From Margaritifera margaritifera (Eukaryota; Mollusca; Bivalvia; Unionida; Margaritiferidae): DNA of 64,000 nucleotides. The translations under genes were made by a program, and so were the position numbers. Positions 34,005 to 46,973 of the stretch are shown piece after piece (the stretch's first letter is position 1; each line of letters starts with the position of its first letter). A model generated the notes under the pieces. It saw only the letters and a list, made by a program, of their open reading frames with translations. It searched no databases and was not told the DNA's origin. The stretch covers positions 5,934,501 through 5,998,500 of the forward strand of contig JAQPZY010001695.1 in NCBI GenBank assembly GCA_029931535.1. Direction: 5' to 3'.

Positions 34005-35751
34005 CTACTATAAGATCCTGAAATGCAAATATTTATTTAAGCAACTGATGCAAGTCAAGTTCTTTCTTTCTTTTGACAACTGATGTTTGTGTTTGTTCTT
34101 TATAAAATCCAAAAGTCTAAAGAGTACATAATTAGTTATTTTCTGATTATGTTCTCCAACTCATGAATATTACAATCATATTCTACTGAACAAACTACAG
34201 AGAAAAATTTACTATGATATTCTTCATACATGCTAGAATATTATTTCTAATTCACAGTAGTCTTGTTGCCAGAAGTACGGTATTTTATCCAAGTTAGTTT
34301 ATACCACAAAATAATATTTTTTATTTCAACCTTTTTATTCACATTACTTTAAATTTGTCAATTTGTACACTTATATGCTCTCTTAATTACTAGTATTGTT
34401 GACAGGATTTTAGAACTTGTGTTGTATGGCTTTCTGACGACTTTAGTACACATGCATTTACATGGTTTATACATACAAATTTTAGTTACAAGAGAGCTGC
34501 CTTGTCAAATGCTGTATTCAGAAAGATCTAATGGAATGGCATACCTAAAATGTGATGGATTAAGTAGCACATTTCTTTTGCAGAGTTGATGGCCTGATGT
34601 ACATCATGTCATCATTTTTGAAGATGAACAATAGATTTGAAAGAGGAGCTCACTTGGATTTTGATGATTGTTGAATGAATTTATTTGTTTTTGTACGTAA
34701 ACTTAAGGCATCCATCATAATATGTTCTTGCTTCCACGACACGAGACAATAACTCCATGATTACATACGATAATTCCCACTTATTCAAAGTTTGTATCAA
34801 CAGGAAAATCTTGTAACTCATTTTAAAGCTGATCTTCTCTGTTTCTTTATAAAATTCTTATCTTAGGATATTAGAGCTTGGTTCATCGTAAGTGGTCATC
34901 ATTGTATATTCTACTTGTCTGGATCAAAATAATGCGGTACCTAAGTATATACATATCTATATATGTCATAAATATGCATAAGACTGATTTTACTACTTTT
35001 TATGTTTTTATGAATTGTTTATCATCCTTCAGCTTTCTTTCAACTTCTTTTGAACTTGAACATAGGCATTCATGTGAACATTGCGGAAATGTTTGTATTT
35101 TGGAGATATGTTATAAAATCAACTTTAATACTGTAATATTATCGAGGTATTTTTAACTGTTGTCGTAGTAACCAAGCTATTTGGTTTAAATTTTTAAAAA
35201 TTTAATGTTAGACCAAAATATTTTTAAATATAATTTCAATGTTTAAGACCATTTAAGTTTTTTAATGTAAAATATAAACACAAAATGTACAGCCCAAACT
35301 TTATTGACTTTAAGTGTTCAATCTTAACACTTCTCTGAAAACAAAACACCTTTTATGCCTATATTAGATGGAACTTGGACAATCCAAGCCAAATAATTAG
35401 AAAATCTTGGTTTTCTCAATCATTAACTGAGAAAATTCAAAGCATGACTGATTTGGCAAGAAAGTGGAAAGTTCAGTTGAAATTAATACTGAAAAATATG
35501 TAATTTTGTCATGATTTTTGCACATTAGAGGCAGGATTTGGTTGCAATGGCAACTAACCATTTCATTCCCTGCATGCGGAAATAAAGTATACCCAATACC
35601 CATCCAGTGTCACAACAAATTTCCCACTATAAAGAAATGATTATTACACAAAAAGTAAACTCAAAAGGGATGCCAAATTATAGAATTCATGGATGAATCC
35701 TATGCTAATCAGGCAGTTAAATCTCCAGACTGATGCACAGTAAAGGGTTAA
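33395..35751. mobile_element. piggyBac-like non-autonomous element (TTAA flanks)
   Basis: TTAA at 33395-33398 is followed by CCCTTTACTGCGCAG. At the other end CTGATGCACAGTAAAGGG runs into TTAA at 35748-35751. The inverted ends match for CCCTTTACTG and then GCA. TTAA duplications and CCY-type ends are hallmarks of piggyBac elements. The 2349-base interior has no frame over about 92 codons and includes an 85-base TA run, so transposase is absent and it is a long internal-deletion derivative or a long MITE. Confidence 0.65.
33914..33998. repeat. (AT)n microsatellite
   Basis: About 42 uninterrupted units inside the TTAA-flanked element. Confidence 0.98.
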
Positions 35752-35898
35752 ACCAAATACATTTTTTCAAATAATTTTTATTCCTGTAAAAGTTGTTGCT
35801 ATAAAAAGTGCAAGTATTTCATTGCTGTGAGTAACGTCAATGTGTGATATTTCAACACCTATCTTTTAATGAGGATCATTTATCCAGCTGGATAAACC

Positions 35899-36149
35899 GG
35901 GGCCCCGGGTGGCCGAGTGGTCTAAGGCACTCACCTTTACCGATCATTGCCATCTCATCTCTGTCCGCGTGGGTTCGAGTCTTGGGCTCGGCCATGTGGT
36001 TATGTGAGAAAGCTTGGCAGTAGCTTCCCGTGGGTGGACGTTCTTCCCGGGATTTTCCCGGGTTCTTCCTCCACCAGATATACTGGCCGCCATGTATAGC
36101 CCATCATGTGCTGAAAAATGGCGTTAAACCCATAAAACCAAACCAAACC
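35899..36149 (+). mobile_element. tRNA-derived SINE, copy 3
   Basis: Starts GGGGCCCCGGGTGGCCGAGT and carries A and B boxes (B box GGTTCGAGTC). The body is GAGAAAGCTTGGCAGTAGCT, and the end is GGCGTTAAACCCATAAAACC with a CCAAA-rich tail. It is close to copy 2 and probably full length. No clean target-site duplication was found. It sits about 150 bases from the piggyBac-like element. Confidence 0.92.
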
Positions 36150-36257
36150 TACACCAAAACCATACCAAATTCGGGAAGTGTCACTACGGTACACACGAGT
36201 TTCATTTAGTGAGTCGAAGTTATGCGACAAGCATCGGAGAGAGAAGATGCTATTCCG

Positions 36258-36478
36258 ATTACCTGTGTATAACGCGCACCAAAGTGTGAACATCATACAT
36301 CATGACCTGCCGTCGTATAACGCACTGGAAGATCGGGATGAACGCTAATCGCTCTACTTACACTTTCAAGCCAATATAATAGATCCAATTTGCCGTCAAA
36401 CTATGCTACGGTATAGCTGGGTCTACGCTGTTCGTAATAAGGACATAGGCGTGTCCTGTATCAAGGGCATATGCGGTG
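36258..36478. mobile_element. CCGTATATACTCGCG-family MITE, copy 3 (degenerate)
   Basis: The order TTACCTGTGTATAACGCGCA, GACCTGCCGTCGTATAACGC, a CGCTCTACTTACA-like spacer, a GCCGTCAAACTATGCTACGG palindrome remnant and TAGCTGGGTCTACGCTGTTC follows the other copies. Both ends are eroded, so the edges are approximate. Confidence 0.5.
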
Positions 36479-37085
36479 CTTAAAATTAGAAGTTGTGTAT
36501 TCGTTTGGTACGTGAGTGTAACCACACATATAGTTATAATAATTTATATTTTATTCAAACTTTGTCAATAGCCCTTTACACATGATCACATAGGCTCGGA
36601 TCAGTTGACGTATTACCGAAGCTGACCAAAATATGTCAACTCATTAGTGTAACATCTACATAAAAGGTTTAATTTATGTTTAATTTAGAATTTTACCAAG
36701 TTATTAAAGTGCTAATTTCCCAAAATTAAACGAAATACATAGTGGTTATGGTTACATTAATTTTGTACAAGTTTTATGAAGATTATTGCTTTGGTCTCGA
36801 ACCATTTACGTACAGGGTTACACAAACTTAGGCCGGTTGACATTTCGTAACGATAGCCAACGATTAAAATGATCATCTGTCCACTTAAATTTAAAATTAT
36901 CAAAGATTTATCTATGTCAGAACCAGTCGACCCGTCCACAGATTCATGTAAATCTATAGCTACTAATCGATGAATCCAGTGACCAGCTGACCAATTCGAT
37001 TCCGATCCACGTGTGAATCATTGCCTATACACATCTGTGGTAAGAAACACGAAAAAGTTGTTAGAAACTTAGGAAGTTTTTACTA
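36479..37085. other. No recognised feature
   Basis: AT-rich, unique-looking sequence. Nothing is supported. Confidence 0.5.
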
Positions 37086-37238
37086 TAATAACATATACCA
37101 ATTGATATCGTTACTATAGTAACATATACCAAATTATATCGTTACTAGAGTAACATATGCCAATTGATTCGTTACTATAGTAACATATACTAATTGATAT
37201 GGTTACTATAGTAAAATGTACCAATTGATATCGTTCTA
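37086..37238. repeat. 31-base tandem repeat with GTTACTATAGTAAC palindrome, about 5 copies
   Basis: Units contain the perfect 14-base palindrome GTTACTATAGTAAC and then ATATACCAATTGATATC. Copies vary by one to three bases. Confidence 0.93.
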
Positions 37239-37473
37239 ATGCAAAATCATATTTCTCCGAATTTTTCAACATAACCTCAACATTGCAGTCGAAGCATGTA
37301 TGCCAATTTTTGCAAGGGGAAAAAAATCTTAAATTTAAAATAAGTTGATATACTAATGAGTCAAAGAAGTTTAACTGATGCCTCAGATCCAATGGCAATT
37401 TATTTAAGAGTACAGATTTATGGACTTTTCACCATCTCATCATTGATTACTTTGGCTTCTATAGACTTTGTTG
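37239..37473. other. No recognised feature
   Basis: Short unique stretch before the CAAT run. Confidence 0.5.
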
Positions 37474-37474
37474 C

Positions 37475-37561
<87 letters not shown>
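37474..37561. repeat. (CAAT)n microsatellite
   Basis: About 22 uninterrupted units. It gives a false SINQ repeat frame. Confidence 0.98.
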
Positions 37562-37562
<1 letters not shown>

Positions 37563-37879
37563 GTGAAAAAACACATAAAAAACCATTGTCTTCTGAAACA
37601 AACTGAGGATGCTCCACCTACTTATTTTTATAATCGGCTGGTTTTCACTAAAATAAAAATTACCTAGTGATGGACACAGATTGTACAAGTATAGGATGAA
37701 ATTATTTATGAAACCTGGCTGAAAAATGTGGACTTTATTAAGATTTGAAATTATTATTATATGTTATTGAGCGATAAGTACTAAACTGACTCACGCAGTA
37801 TGACACAATCTTTATCAAACCACTCGAACACTAAGATAGTTTATTGACAGATTCAACCCACGAACAAGGAGTCAATTAT

Positions 37880-37952
37880 AAGTGGAATGATACATTAAAA
37901 TAGTGGTGGAATGATACATTAAAACAGTGGTGGAATGATACATTAAATCAGT
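37880..37952. repeat. 24-base tandem repeat, 3 copies
   Basis: Units contain GTGGAATGATACATTAAAA, with small differences at the unit end. Confidence 0.9.
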
Positions 37953-38027
37953 GAAAATACGTACATGAGAATTATAAGCGAGATTCATTTGCATAATTTT
38001 TGTAAAGCTTTAGTAAGTTTCAATAAT

Positions 38028-38688
<661 letters not shown>

Positions 38689-38992
38689 ATCATTCAGACC
38701 ACCTCGGCTATTTCTGCGAGACAAAAATATGCCTCGTGTGTATGTCGGTGCAGTTATATACAGAAAAAGCATACATTTTGTACACCGGAAATTTCTTCGC
38801 AAAAAAGAAACCGCAATCTATTCGAACCACCCTGGCTATTTCTACGATTGGATTGACCGTAGAATTAATCAAAAAGTTGCAAATTAAAAAAACAGTTCCA
38901 TACATTCGTAAGATCTCGGTCAATCATTGTTTCGTAAATAGCCGAGGTAGTACGAGGTATGATCTGTAGGATTGACCTCGAAGTTGCGATTG
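38689..38992 (+). repeat. Second copy of part of the 31-33 kb palindromic element
   Basis: The plus strand matches the inverse of 32560-32850: GCGAGACAAAAATATGCCTC, TTTTGTACACCGGAAAT, CGCAAAAAAGAAA, GCTATTTCTACGATTG, CGGTCAATCATTGTTTCGT and AGGATTGACCTCG occur in order. A roughly 130-base indel-free stretch keeps the same frame in both copies (MPR-YV--VIYRK), but most differences change the amino acid, so I do not call it a protein. Confidence 0.75.
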
Positions 38993-39924
38993 ATGCTAGA
39001 CATGAAACAGTTTGTTAGTTACATGCATTTTTAGAGTTCTGGGGAATTTACAAATTTCAAATATTTTAATCCGCCTATGGTGGTTTTCCTATAAAAAAAA
39101 AAACACCAAAAAACACCGAAAACCCCACCAAAACAAAGGGAAATGCCTGAGAATGTACGATTGTCATCTTGAACGCAAATTGTATGTTTAGCCTTTGCTC
39201 ATCGATAAACAACGGCGAATTTCAGAAGAAATCCCACTCAAATACATCTAACTCGTGTGAGGCATTTTTTTGCCGTTTGAAAATATGATAAACAACATGT
39301 ACACACCCGAATTTCATCCTTGAAGTACTAATACCCTATTGTGTATGATAAGGTAAAACAACAACAACAAGAACAAGGACGACAACAACAAAAACAACAA
39401 CAGAAAAGATTTTAAAAAGAATGTGATAGATGATTGCTTGTGTACAATGGCTGATTTATTATCGACTGTTATAAAAAAATGGTAATTTTTTTAAAATATT
39501 TTTTTTTATGTAAAGCCGACATAATTGCAATTTGAAGATAGACCTTCCATATCACAATTATAAATTGTAAATGATTTTTAGAAACTTAGCTTTCTGAGCG
39601 GCTGCTAAAATCGTTTTCTGTTTCGGTAGGAAGATAAAGCATACAAAGTAGTCACAGTTAATCACAGACAGGTTCTCGTTTCTTGATAGTGATAACTTAG
39701 ACTGACACCTGTTATTTGTTATCAGTTAATTTGAACGATGTTGCAATACTGAATTTCTAGCGTCCAATGTCAATAGTCTTCAGATGCGGAAAAACATCAC
39801 GATACTGTACAAAACAATGAAAACACATTATCTTCATTTTTACATAATATATTTTTTGTAAGAGGTTTAAATTTTTCTACCAGAGAATATACATATGCAA
39901 CGTTTTTGCTTGTGGCAGTGTTTA
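38993..39924. other. No recognised feature
   Basis: Includes AAC-rich patches at 39357-39405 and A runs. No gene is supported. Confidence 0.45.
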
Positions 39925-40103
39925 TTTATTTCGCACTCTTTATCTACATTTATTTCCCACTGTTTATCTACCTTTATTTCTCACTCTTTGTCTACATTTA
40001 TTTCCCACTGTTTATCTACCTTTATTTCTCACTCTTTGTCTACATTTATTTCCCACTGTTTATCTACCTTTTATTTCTCACTCTTTGTCTACATTTATCT
40101 CAA
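39925..40103. repeat. 24-base minisatellite with 48-base dimer structure
   Basis: Two alternating 24-base types, one with CTCTTTGTCTACATTTATTT and one with CTGTTTATCTACCTTTATTT, repeat as a 48-base dimer. Confidence 0.92.
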
Positions 40104-40486
40104 TGTTTTCATTAGTTTCTTTCACGTTCACTACTATTATCCGACTGATGTACCTGGCTTTCATATGATTGTTATTTTTACCGTTTTCCAAGATTCTAAC
40201 TACAGGCAGTGAAAACCTACATACGATGATATGTTTTAAGGAATAAGCATCGAATGATTTTATAACAACATGAATTTATAAATTGTTTATGTTCAAGTTT
40301 GAAGATGAAAACTCTAAGTATCTATTCATTATTTTTTCTTCAAATTAATTCTAAAAAATACATATATGCCATGAATGTCTCTCATTATTGACATGATAAA
40401 TGTATATAAATATATCGGTAACTTTTATCTGGCATCCATTTTGGGACAATTCTACTCTTTCTGGAAGTTTAAAATACTACATTCTC

Positions 40487-40488
<2 letters not shown>
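40104..40488. other. No recognised feature
   Basis: AT-rich unique-looking sequence. Confidence 0.5.

Positions 40489-40569
<81 letters not shown>
40489..40569. repeat. (AT)n microsatellite
   Basis: About 40 uninterrupted units. Confidence 0.98.
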
Positions 40570-40572
<3 letters not shown>

Positions 40573-42810
40573 GCGAAATAGGACCAAAATAATTAAAGTA
40601 CAATAAAACATAATATAGTAATGCAGTAATGAGTGTGTTAGAGATAGAGAAAAGGCAGTTGTGTACTGGCAAATGCGTGAATGGGTTCATCGTCACATGT
40701 TTTATCTAAAATATTTAATAATTTGTATATTTCATTGGGTAAAGTATTTGCTCAGAAAACATCAAAATATAAAAAATAAAAAATTACCAGATAAAATACT
40801 TACCTACATCAGCAAAGTGCCTTAAATTGTGTCAATGTATCTGCCAGCACGCCTACGTCTTAACTGTTGAAAGCAGACGACATTTGTTTGAATGCTGATT
40901 GTTGAAATGCTACGAGCGAATATTGATGTGTCACACAGAAGTCAGATATTAAACCGCGATCAGAGTGACGTTCAGCAAATACATGAGCACATCAGCAATA
41001 CAGAATTACTTCCTGAATGTTCGGTCCTATTTTGTCATGGCGTATTTACACAATCCTTGATTGCGGTCATGCATTTGAAAGATTAGTAGTAGTACATGGT
41101 GTAGTAATCATGAATTGACAAAGAAAATTAATTGGATCGCATTAGCTTTAAAAAATAAACACAATAATTTTATATGCACAAACGGTTAGGCTGAATTAAA
41201 AAATAAAATAAAAAAAAGAATTTCATATGGCCAGACGGTTAAATTGATAAACAATCAAGGATAAGAGAAAAATTACAGCAAAGCCAAGTATAAAGTGGAG
41301 GTGGCAAATTTTACCTGGCTGCAACATTCTGGTGGCATTTTTTATTTTTATTTATTTTATTTTTCTTCTTAAAAAGTCCGCTGAAGTGAATAAAAATCTA
41401 TGGCAAACACAGCACTAATAAACAGTTGTCGAAAATAAGATTCGCGATTTGCGACCCGTCTCTTCCTGCCGCCCTTCACCTCTTGTTTATTGCGCACGGG
41501 CGGCACTTTAAAATGGGACTAAGGACAGCAAAAAACCTAAATACATCGCTGACTTCGAGTTCACATATCTCATCGAAATTTAAGTGGCCAAATTTAAACA
41601 TTTTTACAAATCCATGCTCTTTCCAAGCAAAGTTACAAAATGTCAAAATTTAAATTTCGGACATTGAGCTTGGTACTGACTCTTGTGTTCAAACAGTTTA
41701 ATTATATAGAATTATATATACCTGTATTTCTTACTCAGTACGACTAAAATACTTTTTTTGTGCTTATCATCAACATTAGTGACTCTTAAAATTACATGTA
41801 TATCATGGCATGTTCGTCGTGACTTACCTTTGTAGCACAGGCACGGCCACGAAGGTCGAAGAAGTTTTTCTGCAAAGGAATTAGTTTCTTGACTTCTCTG
41901 TTTCAGATTTGTATTCTGACCCTATCTCACACACTGTCCGTGGCACTGACTTTGTCATTTTTCAATGGCATTACGTGATTCTTGAACGCTCGCTTAAATA
42001 CGAATTTTGACATCATTGATTGAATTGTAAAATAACCCATGTTATCAAACATTGCTTATTTAAAAACCACTGTAACAGAGTATTTCCAAATAGTGCACGC
42101 CTACAGTAATGTCCTAACTTTATTGATTTGTAGGAAGTTATCAAGTGAGAACCACATGCAAGAGCCCACCACAAAATCCAACGTGAATGCAGATATTGAG
42201 GAAGCTGTTAAATTCAGTTTATTTCACGCCCAACAATTACGCTGTTTCAGTTGCAGCTAAATTTAACTGATCTAAATCACGTAGACATGAATTCAATGTC
42301 GCTGCTAGAGCTCGAGTGCGTTTTGGCGGTCGAACCAAATGCGTCAAATCTTACCTAGAATTCGTGTCTGAGCAATGTTCTTGTTCAAAGACAAAAGAAA
42401 GACAAAGAAAACGAACTTTGTCAAGACAAAAAGAAGATTGACTTTACCATGTCATGTGTATTTAAGAAGAAAAAAAAAATCATCATTCCTGATTTAAAAA
42501 CTCATTACCAACTGTATATTTATTGATCAGTCTAACTTTTGTTTTGAGATCACTCCACAGTTTCCTACGTTTGGCAAGAGTCTACAGCTGAATAAACACA
42601 TACACATACAGACATGGAATGAGGTGTAAGTTACTACATGACGTTAATATTTGACAGTAATCTCCCTTGGTTTTATTTACATATTACTGCAAAGGACTCT
42701 ATTTATAAATGGCCGTCTTCTGCCCCTATTTTTATGAAGAAAACAAAAGTTTGATAAATTTCAAGACTTGTGTCGTTCAATACACAAATCAAACTGTTTA
42801 CGGTTATTTC

Positions 42811-42814
<4 letters not shown>
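40570..42814. other. No recognised feature
   Basis: The longest repeat-free stretch on this side of the window. Only short frames are present, none with recognisable motifs. A distant exon could lie here unseen. Confidence 0.4.

Positions 42815-42884
<70 letters not shown>
42815..42884. repeat. (AT)n microsatellite
   Basis: About 35 uninterrupted units. Confidence 0.98.
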
Positions 42885-42887
<3 letters not shown>

Positions 42888-43262
42888 CACAAAATACGAC
42901 CGTCGAAGATAGCCTTGTATATTGGAAATTGTTGAATATTATTATTCTCAATTCATCAACTCCAAACTCGAAATTAGGTATGAACGCAGGCTTGCTACAC
43001 GAATAAATTTCGACAGGTTGTGTATCTATTATAAACAAACATATGTTCCAAATATAATCGTGAAGCAAGGTTGCACTGGTGGCTAAAAACTAATATCAGG
43101 CCTCAGGAAAAATATCTCCAAGCACTCGTCCATGTGACGAGTTAGTTCTAACAGTTACTCGACGCTGTTATGACTATACTCAACACAGTATACTTATCCA
43201 CTAGTACTTACAACAAAACCACAGGTACTCCAATGCCAGCTTGGTACTAAAATGGACCCAAA
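42885..43262. other. No recognised feature
   Basis: Unique-looking sequence between the TA run and the 34-base array. Confidence 0.5.
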
Positions 43263-44148
43263 CGATGAAAATAGTATGTTTTGAGTGACGATAGAGAGAT
43301 GAAAATAGTATGTTTTGAGTGACGACAGAGAGATGAAAATAGTATGTTTTGAGTGACGACAGAGATGAAAATAGTATGTTTTGAGTGATGACAGAGAGAT
43401 GAAAATAGTATGTTTTGAGTGACGACAGAGATGTAAATAGCATGTTTTGAGTGACGACAGAGAGATGAAAATAGTATGTCTTGAGTGACGACAGAGAGAT
43501 GAAAATAGTATGTTTTGAGTGAAGACAGAGAGTTGAAAATAGTATGTTTTGAGTGACGACAGAGAGATGAAAATAGTATGTTTTGAGTGACGACACAGAG
43601 ATGAAAATAGTATGTTTTCAGTGACGACAGAGAGATGAAAATAGTATGTTTTGAGTGAAGACAGAGGGATGAAAATAGTATGTTTTGAGTGAAGACAGAG
43701 AATTGAAAATAGTATGTTTTGATTGACGACATATAGATGAAAATAGTATGTTTTGAGTGACGACAGAGAGATGAAAATAGTATGTTTTGAGTGACGACAG
43801 AGATGAAAATAGTATGTTTTGAGTGAAGACAGAGAGTTGAAAATAATATGTTTTGATTGACGACAGAGAGATGAAAATAGTATGTTTTGAGTGACGACAG
43901 AGGGATGAAAATAGTATGTTTTGAGCGAAAACAGAGAGTTGAAAATAGTATGTTTTGAGTGAAGAGTAGAGAGATGAAAATAGTATGTTTTGAGTGAAGA
44001 CAGAGATGAAAATAGTATGTTTTGAGTGAAGACAGAGAGTTGAAAATAATATGTTTTGATTGACGACATATAGATGAAAATAGTATGTTTTGAGTGACGA
44101 CAGAGAGATGCAAATAGTATGTTTTGAGTGAAGACAGAGAGTTGAAAA
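43263..44148. repeat. 34-base minisatellite, about 26 copies
   Basis: Units contain ATGAAAATAGTATGTTTTGA and then GTGACGACAGAGAG, with 32-base variants lacking one GA. Variants (GTGAAGACAGAGAGTT, ATTGACGACATATAG) recur in clusters. The minus strand has no stop in any phase of the unit, so frames of 288 and 291 codons run through it. They cycle through three peptides (SSLKTYYFHL, SVVTQNILFS, LCRHSKHTIFI) and are most likely not genes. Confidence 0.95.
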
Positions 44149-45289
44149 TCCTTCTAATACATGACCCCTAAGATAAATATATCATAAGAGACAAGGTGTA
44201 ATAACAAAATTGTAGTTTTACACCCAGCACATGATTTCTTAATGGTTTTTTGACATTTTTTAGTAATCTAGGTGTCATTTAAATGTGAAAAAGTTTTGCT
44301 TTTCAACAACCTCTGACAAATCTTATAAGTTACATATGTGGGAAGTTACAAGCCAGAAAATGTCAATTTTTTTTATATTTTTCGTCTCGTCAAATGGTGT
44401 TACGTTCTGCCCAGGTAACCTGTATTTTTCAGACTACGCAGTTTTATTTATACATTTTCACTAACTTTTGTACTTAGTAGTCAATTTCAGTCAAACCTCC
44501 ATTTCTAGAGAACTACTCAAGGGCACCTATCAAACTGAAGATTCCAGACTGGCCAAAAGTGCTGGAAGGTTATTACGTCATGGTTCCACGTAAATTTAGA
44601 CCAACCAGCTGTTACCTCTGCATCAATGTGCTTCAAAAATAGATTACAATAGCATGCATTGTGTGAAACTTGATGGGAAACGGATGAGACACTTAAAATG
44701 CTCCTTTTCAGATGTAAGTTAGTACTGATGTTTTGATGAAAAGTAACTACATCCTTCTATAAATATCTGCTGGTGTCTTCACTTTGCGTGACAATGTATC
44801 AATAAAGACGTATTCTTGAAAATTCCGGTGTCTTCTAATACGTTCGTGTAAGGGGTCATGTATGAGAAGGTTTTTAAATCCGCTGTCTTCATGTATGAGA
44901 AGGTTTTAAAATCAGCTGTTTTCAGTCTTAGCATTATTTTCATGATTTGGACCCATTTTAATATCCAGTTTGCATGTGTTAACTGGGTAAAAAGCAAAGT
45001 CGGCTTCATTTGCAACATGTTCTGGTCTGACAAGTAGGCAAAACTAATCGATACTTAACTGACGCTACATCTTAGGCAACGTTGAACTTTGGCGTTTGTT
45101 AAGGAAATCAAATGCACACACATTTCTTCTCAGGGTGCGAATGTGCATCTACTAGGCCCAGGGTCGAGAAAGTAGTAAAGGTGTTCTCGGCACAGCCACT
45201 TTTTACCCGGTCAGGAGGAGAGGACAAGCTGTTATCCTGAGCCTGTAATGTATTTTAAAATTTTACCGGGTAAAGTTTGCATTTTGTTG
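44149..45289. other. No recognised feature
   Basis: Contains one ~32-base direct duplication at 44859-44930 (TGTATGAGAAGGTTTT). Otherwise unique-looking. Confidence 0.45.
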
Positions 45290-45356
45290 CTGTTGCGTTG
45301 TGTCGACCTCATAGTCAGAGAACCACAACGTGCAAACCAATTGAACTACACTTGAT
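45290..45356 (-). mobile_element. Possible tRNA-like SINE head (degenerate)
   Basis: The minus strand reads GTGTAGTTCAATTGGTTTGC, which fits a Pol III A box (TAGTTCAATTGG), followed by a weak B-box-like GAGGTCGACAC. No tail or TSD was identified. The downstream part contains an ACCCGGTAAAA / ACCGGGTAAAAA pair. Confidence 0.3.
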
Positions 45357-45608
45357 TGCAGCATCTTTATTTTTATTCCAAGCAGTATTATACTTTTAGA
45401 ATACTGAGAAACTGATAAATTCAGATTATTTCCAATAATCTTATTAAATTTTTATGTTTTTTGGAGGGTCGCCAGAGGGAATTTGATTGGGACAGAGAGG
45501 CGTTATTTAAAGTATTATTTTGTTTTTCCAGCAAACCTGAATATTGCTACCGTATCACAGAAACGAGGCCGTAGCTATAAGAAAGACGAGTATATATTTG
45601 ATAAGTCT

Positions 45609-45835
45609 TAGTGGCGGCGCGAGGGGAGTCTGTGTGGGGGCAATTGCCCCCTGACGCCGGGCTGGGGGGGGGGGGAGGTGGCGCCGTCGGCAGCGTTATT
45701 TTATTTTTGTGTTCACACACACACACACACACACCATCTAAGCCCCCGGTTTCAGGGCTTAGATGGGGGAGGGAGTTGGAGGTTGGTAACTGATATAAAA
45801 ACTGTTCTCTGTGGCAAAGAAGGGTCGCCACTAAA
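45609..45835. mobile_element. Possible MITE with AGTGGCG ends
   Basis: Begins TTAGTGGCGGCGCGAGGGGA and ends GGGTCGCCACTAAAG, giving a short inverted repeat of about 9 bases. The interior is unusually G+C-rich, with CAATTGCCCCC, a G run and a (CA)n tract, and holds GGCTTAGATGG / CCATCTAAGCCCC arms (45734-45767). Such AGTGGCGG ends resemble hAT-like repeats, but no duplication of the target is visible. Confidence 0.4.
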
Positions 45836-46973
45836 GAACATTGCCCGCGGGCGCCTCAGTAGGGGCACCATTAAAGAACATTGCCACCGGGTGCATCAAA
45901 CCCACCGATAAGTTTCCAAATAGAATATAATAAAAATGCAAACTTGTTATGCTCAAATATGTTACGAGTCTCTTCCGTCAATATCCATGGGGGATATTCA
46001 CGACTCCTTTCTATGCACCCCAAACTAGGCAAAGTTTTATACATATATTTATCATTTCCATATACATTTTGATTTTGACTTCAAATGCTGCTTAACTGTT
46101 TAATTGAATATCGTCCTATTTATATGTTTCATTAATTCTTTACCCACTCTCTTTTGTATCGAAAACGTTTTCTTTTATACTTTTTCTTTCTTTTCTGCGT
46201 TTGATTTCCAATGTGCAAGAACAGAATTGAATTTGATTTTGAAAAATCTAGTAAATGCTTTGTATCATGTCTGACACATCACCTTCTGGATTATAAAAAA
46301 TAAAAATGTAAAAATAAGCATTTAATTCACGATTTTTATCTTAAGGAATTAGTTGTATATTTTCACCGGCAGCTTGGCAGATAAAATTGTATTGTAGAGA
46401 GGAACTCATTCGTAGCGTATGTTCTCTTGTAAAACGCAATTTTCCACGTGTACACTTATAAAGGACACGTGGAATGTATACGTCCTAAAGAATGAGTCAG
46501 GGCAATATGCCTTGCCCTGCAGTTATACCAAATATCGCCGATCTAATGTTCACTTGTTAATTTGCTTTCCTGTTCCCTAATGAAAGTTGGACTGGGATTT
46601 CATTAACATTCTCGAGAGTTTGATTACAGCCTGTTGATTGAAGGTATTCCCTATTGGTACTGAACTCAATTTAAATTCTCCTAACGTTCTGTATGTAATG
46701 ACAAAGAAGATGTTGTGTATTGGTTACATATTCATTTGTCCATATCCATAACAAATATACCAGGATAAGACTCTAAATGAATCCATAATTTCTTATATTA
46801 TATCTAGCCGGTTCCAACTGGTTTAAGAAGTGTAAATTGTTTTCCCTTTCACTTTGAGCTGGTATGTTCACAAGCATTGAAAACAAATGTTTTACAAATA
46901 CATGATTGGGACTATATCGTGCGAGCTAAGTCGAATCCATGAAAAGGAGGACGCGAGACAAGATTTAGTAGTA
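45836..46973. other. No recognised feature, one short duplication
   Basis: Right after the G+C-rich block, AAAGAACATTGCC is repeated 43 bases apart (45834 and 45874). The rest looks unique. Confidence 0.45.

Noticed and set aside
37086..37238. CRISPR-like regularly spaced palindromic repeats
   Set aside because: Units are contiguous tandem copies with no unique spacers, and the genome is eukaryotic. The same applies to the 44-base array at 3693 and the 34-base arrays.
43194..44113. Two long minus-strand frames (291 and 288 codons)
   Set aside because: Both lie almost wholly in the 34-base minisatellite and translate the same unit in rotating phases. There is no start context, splice signal or domain.
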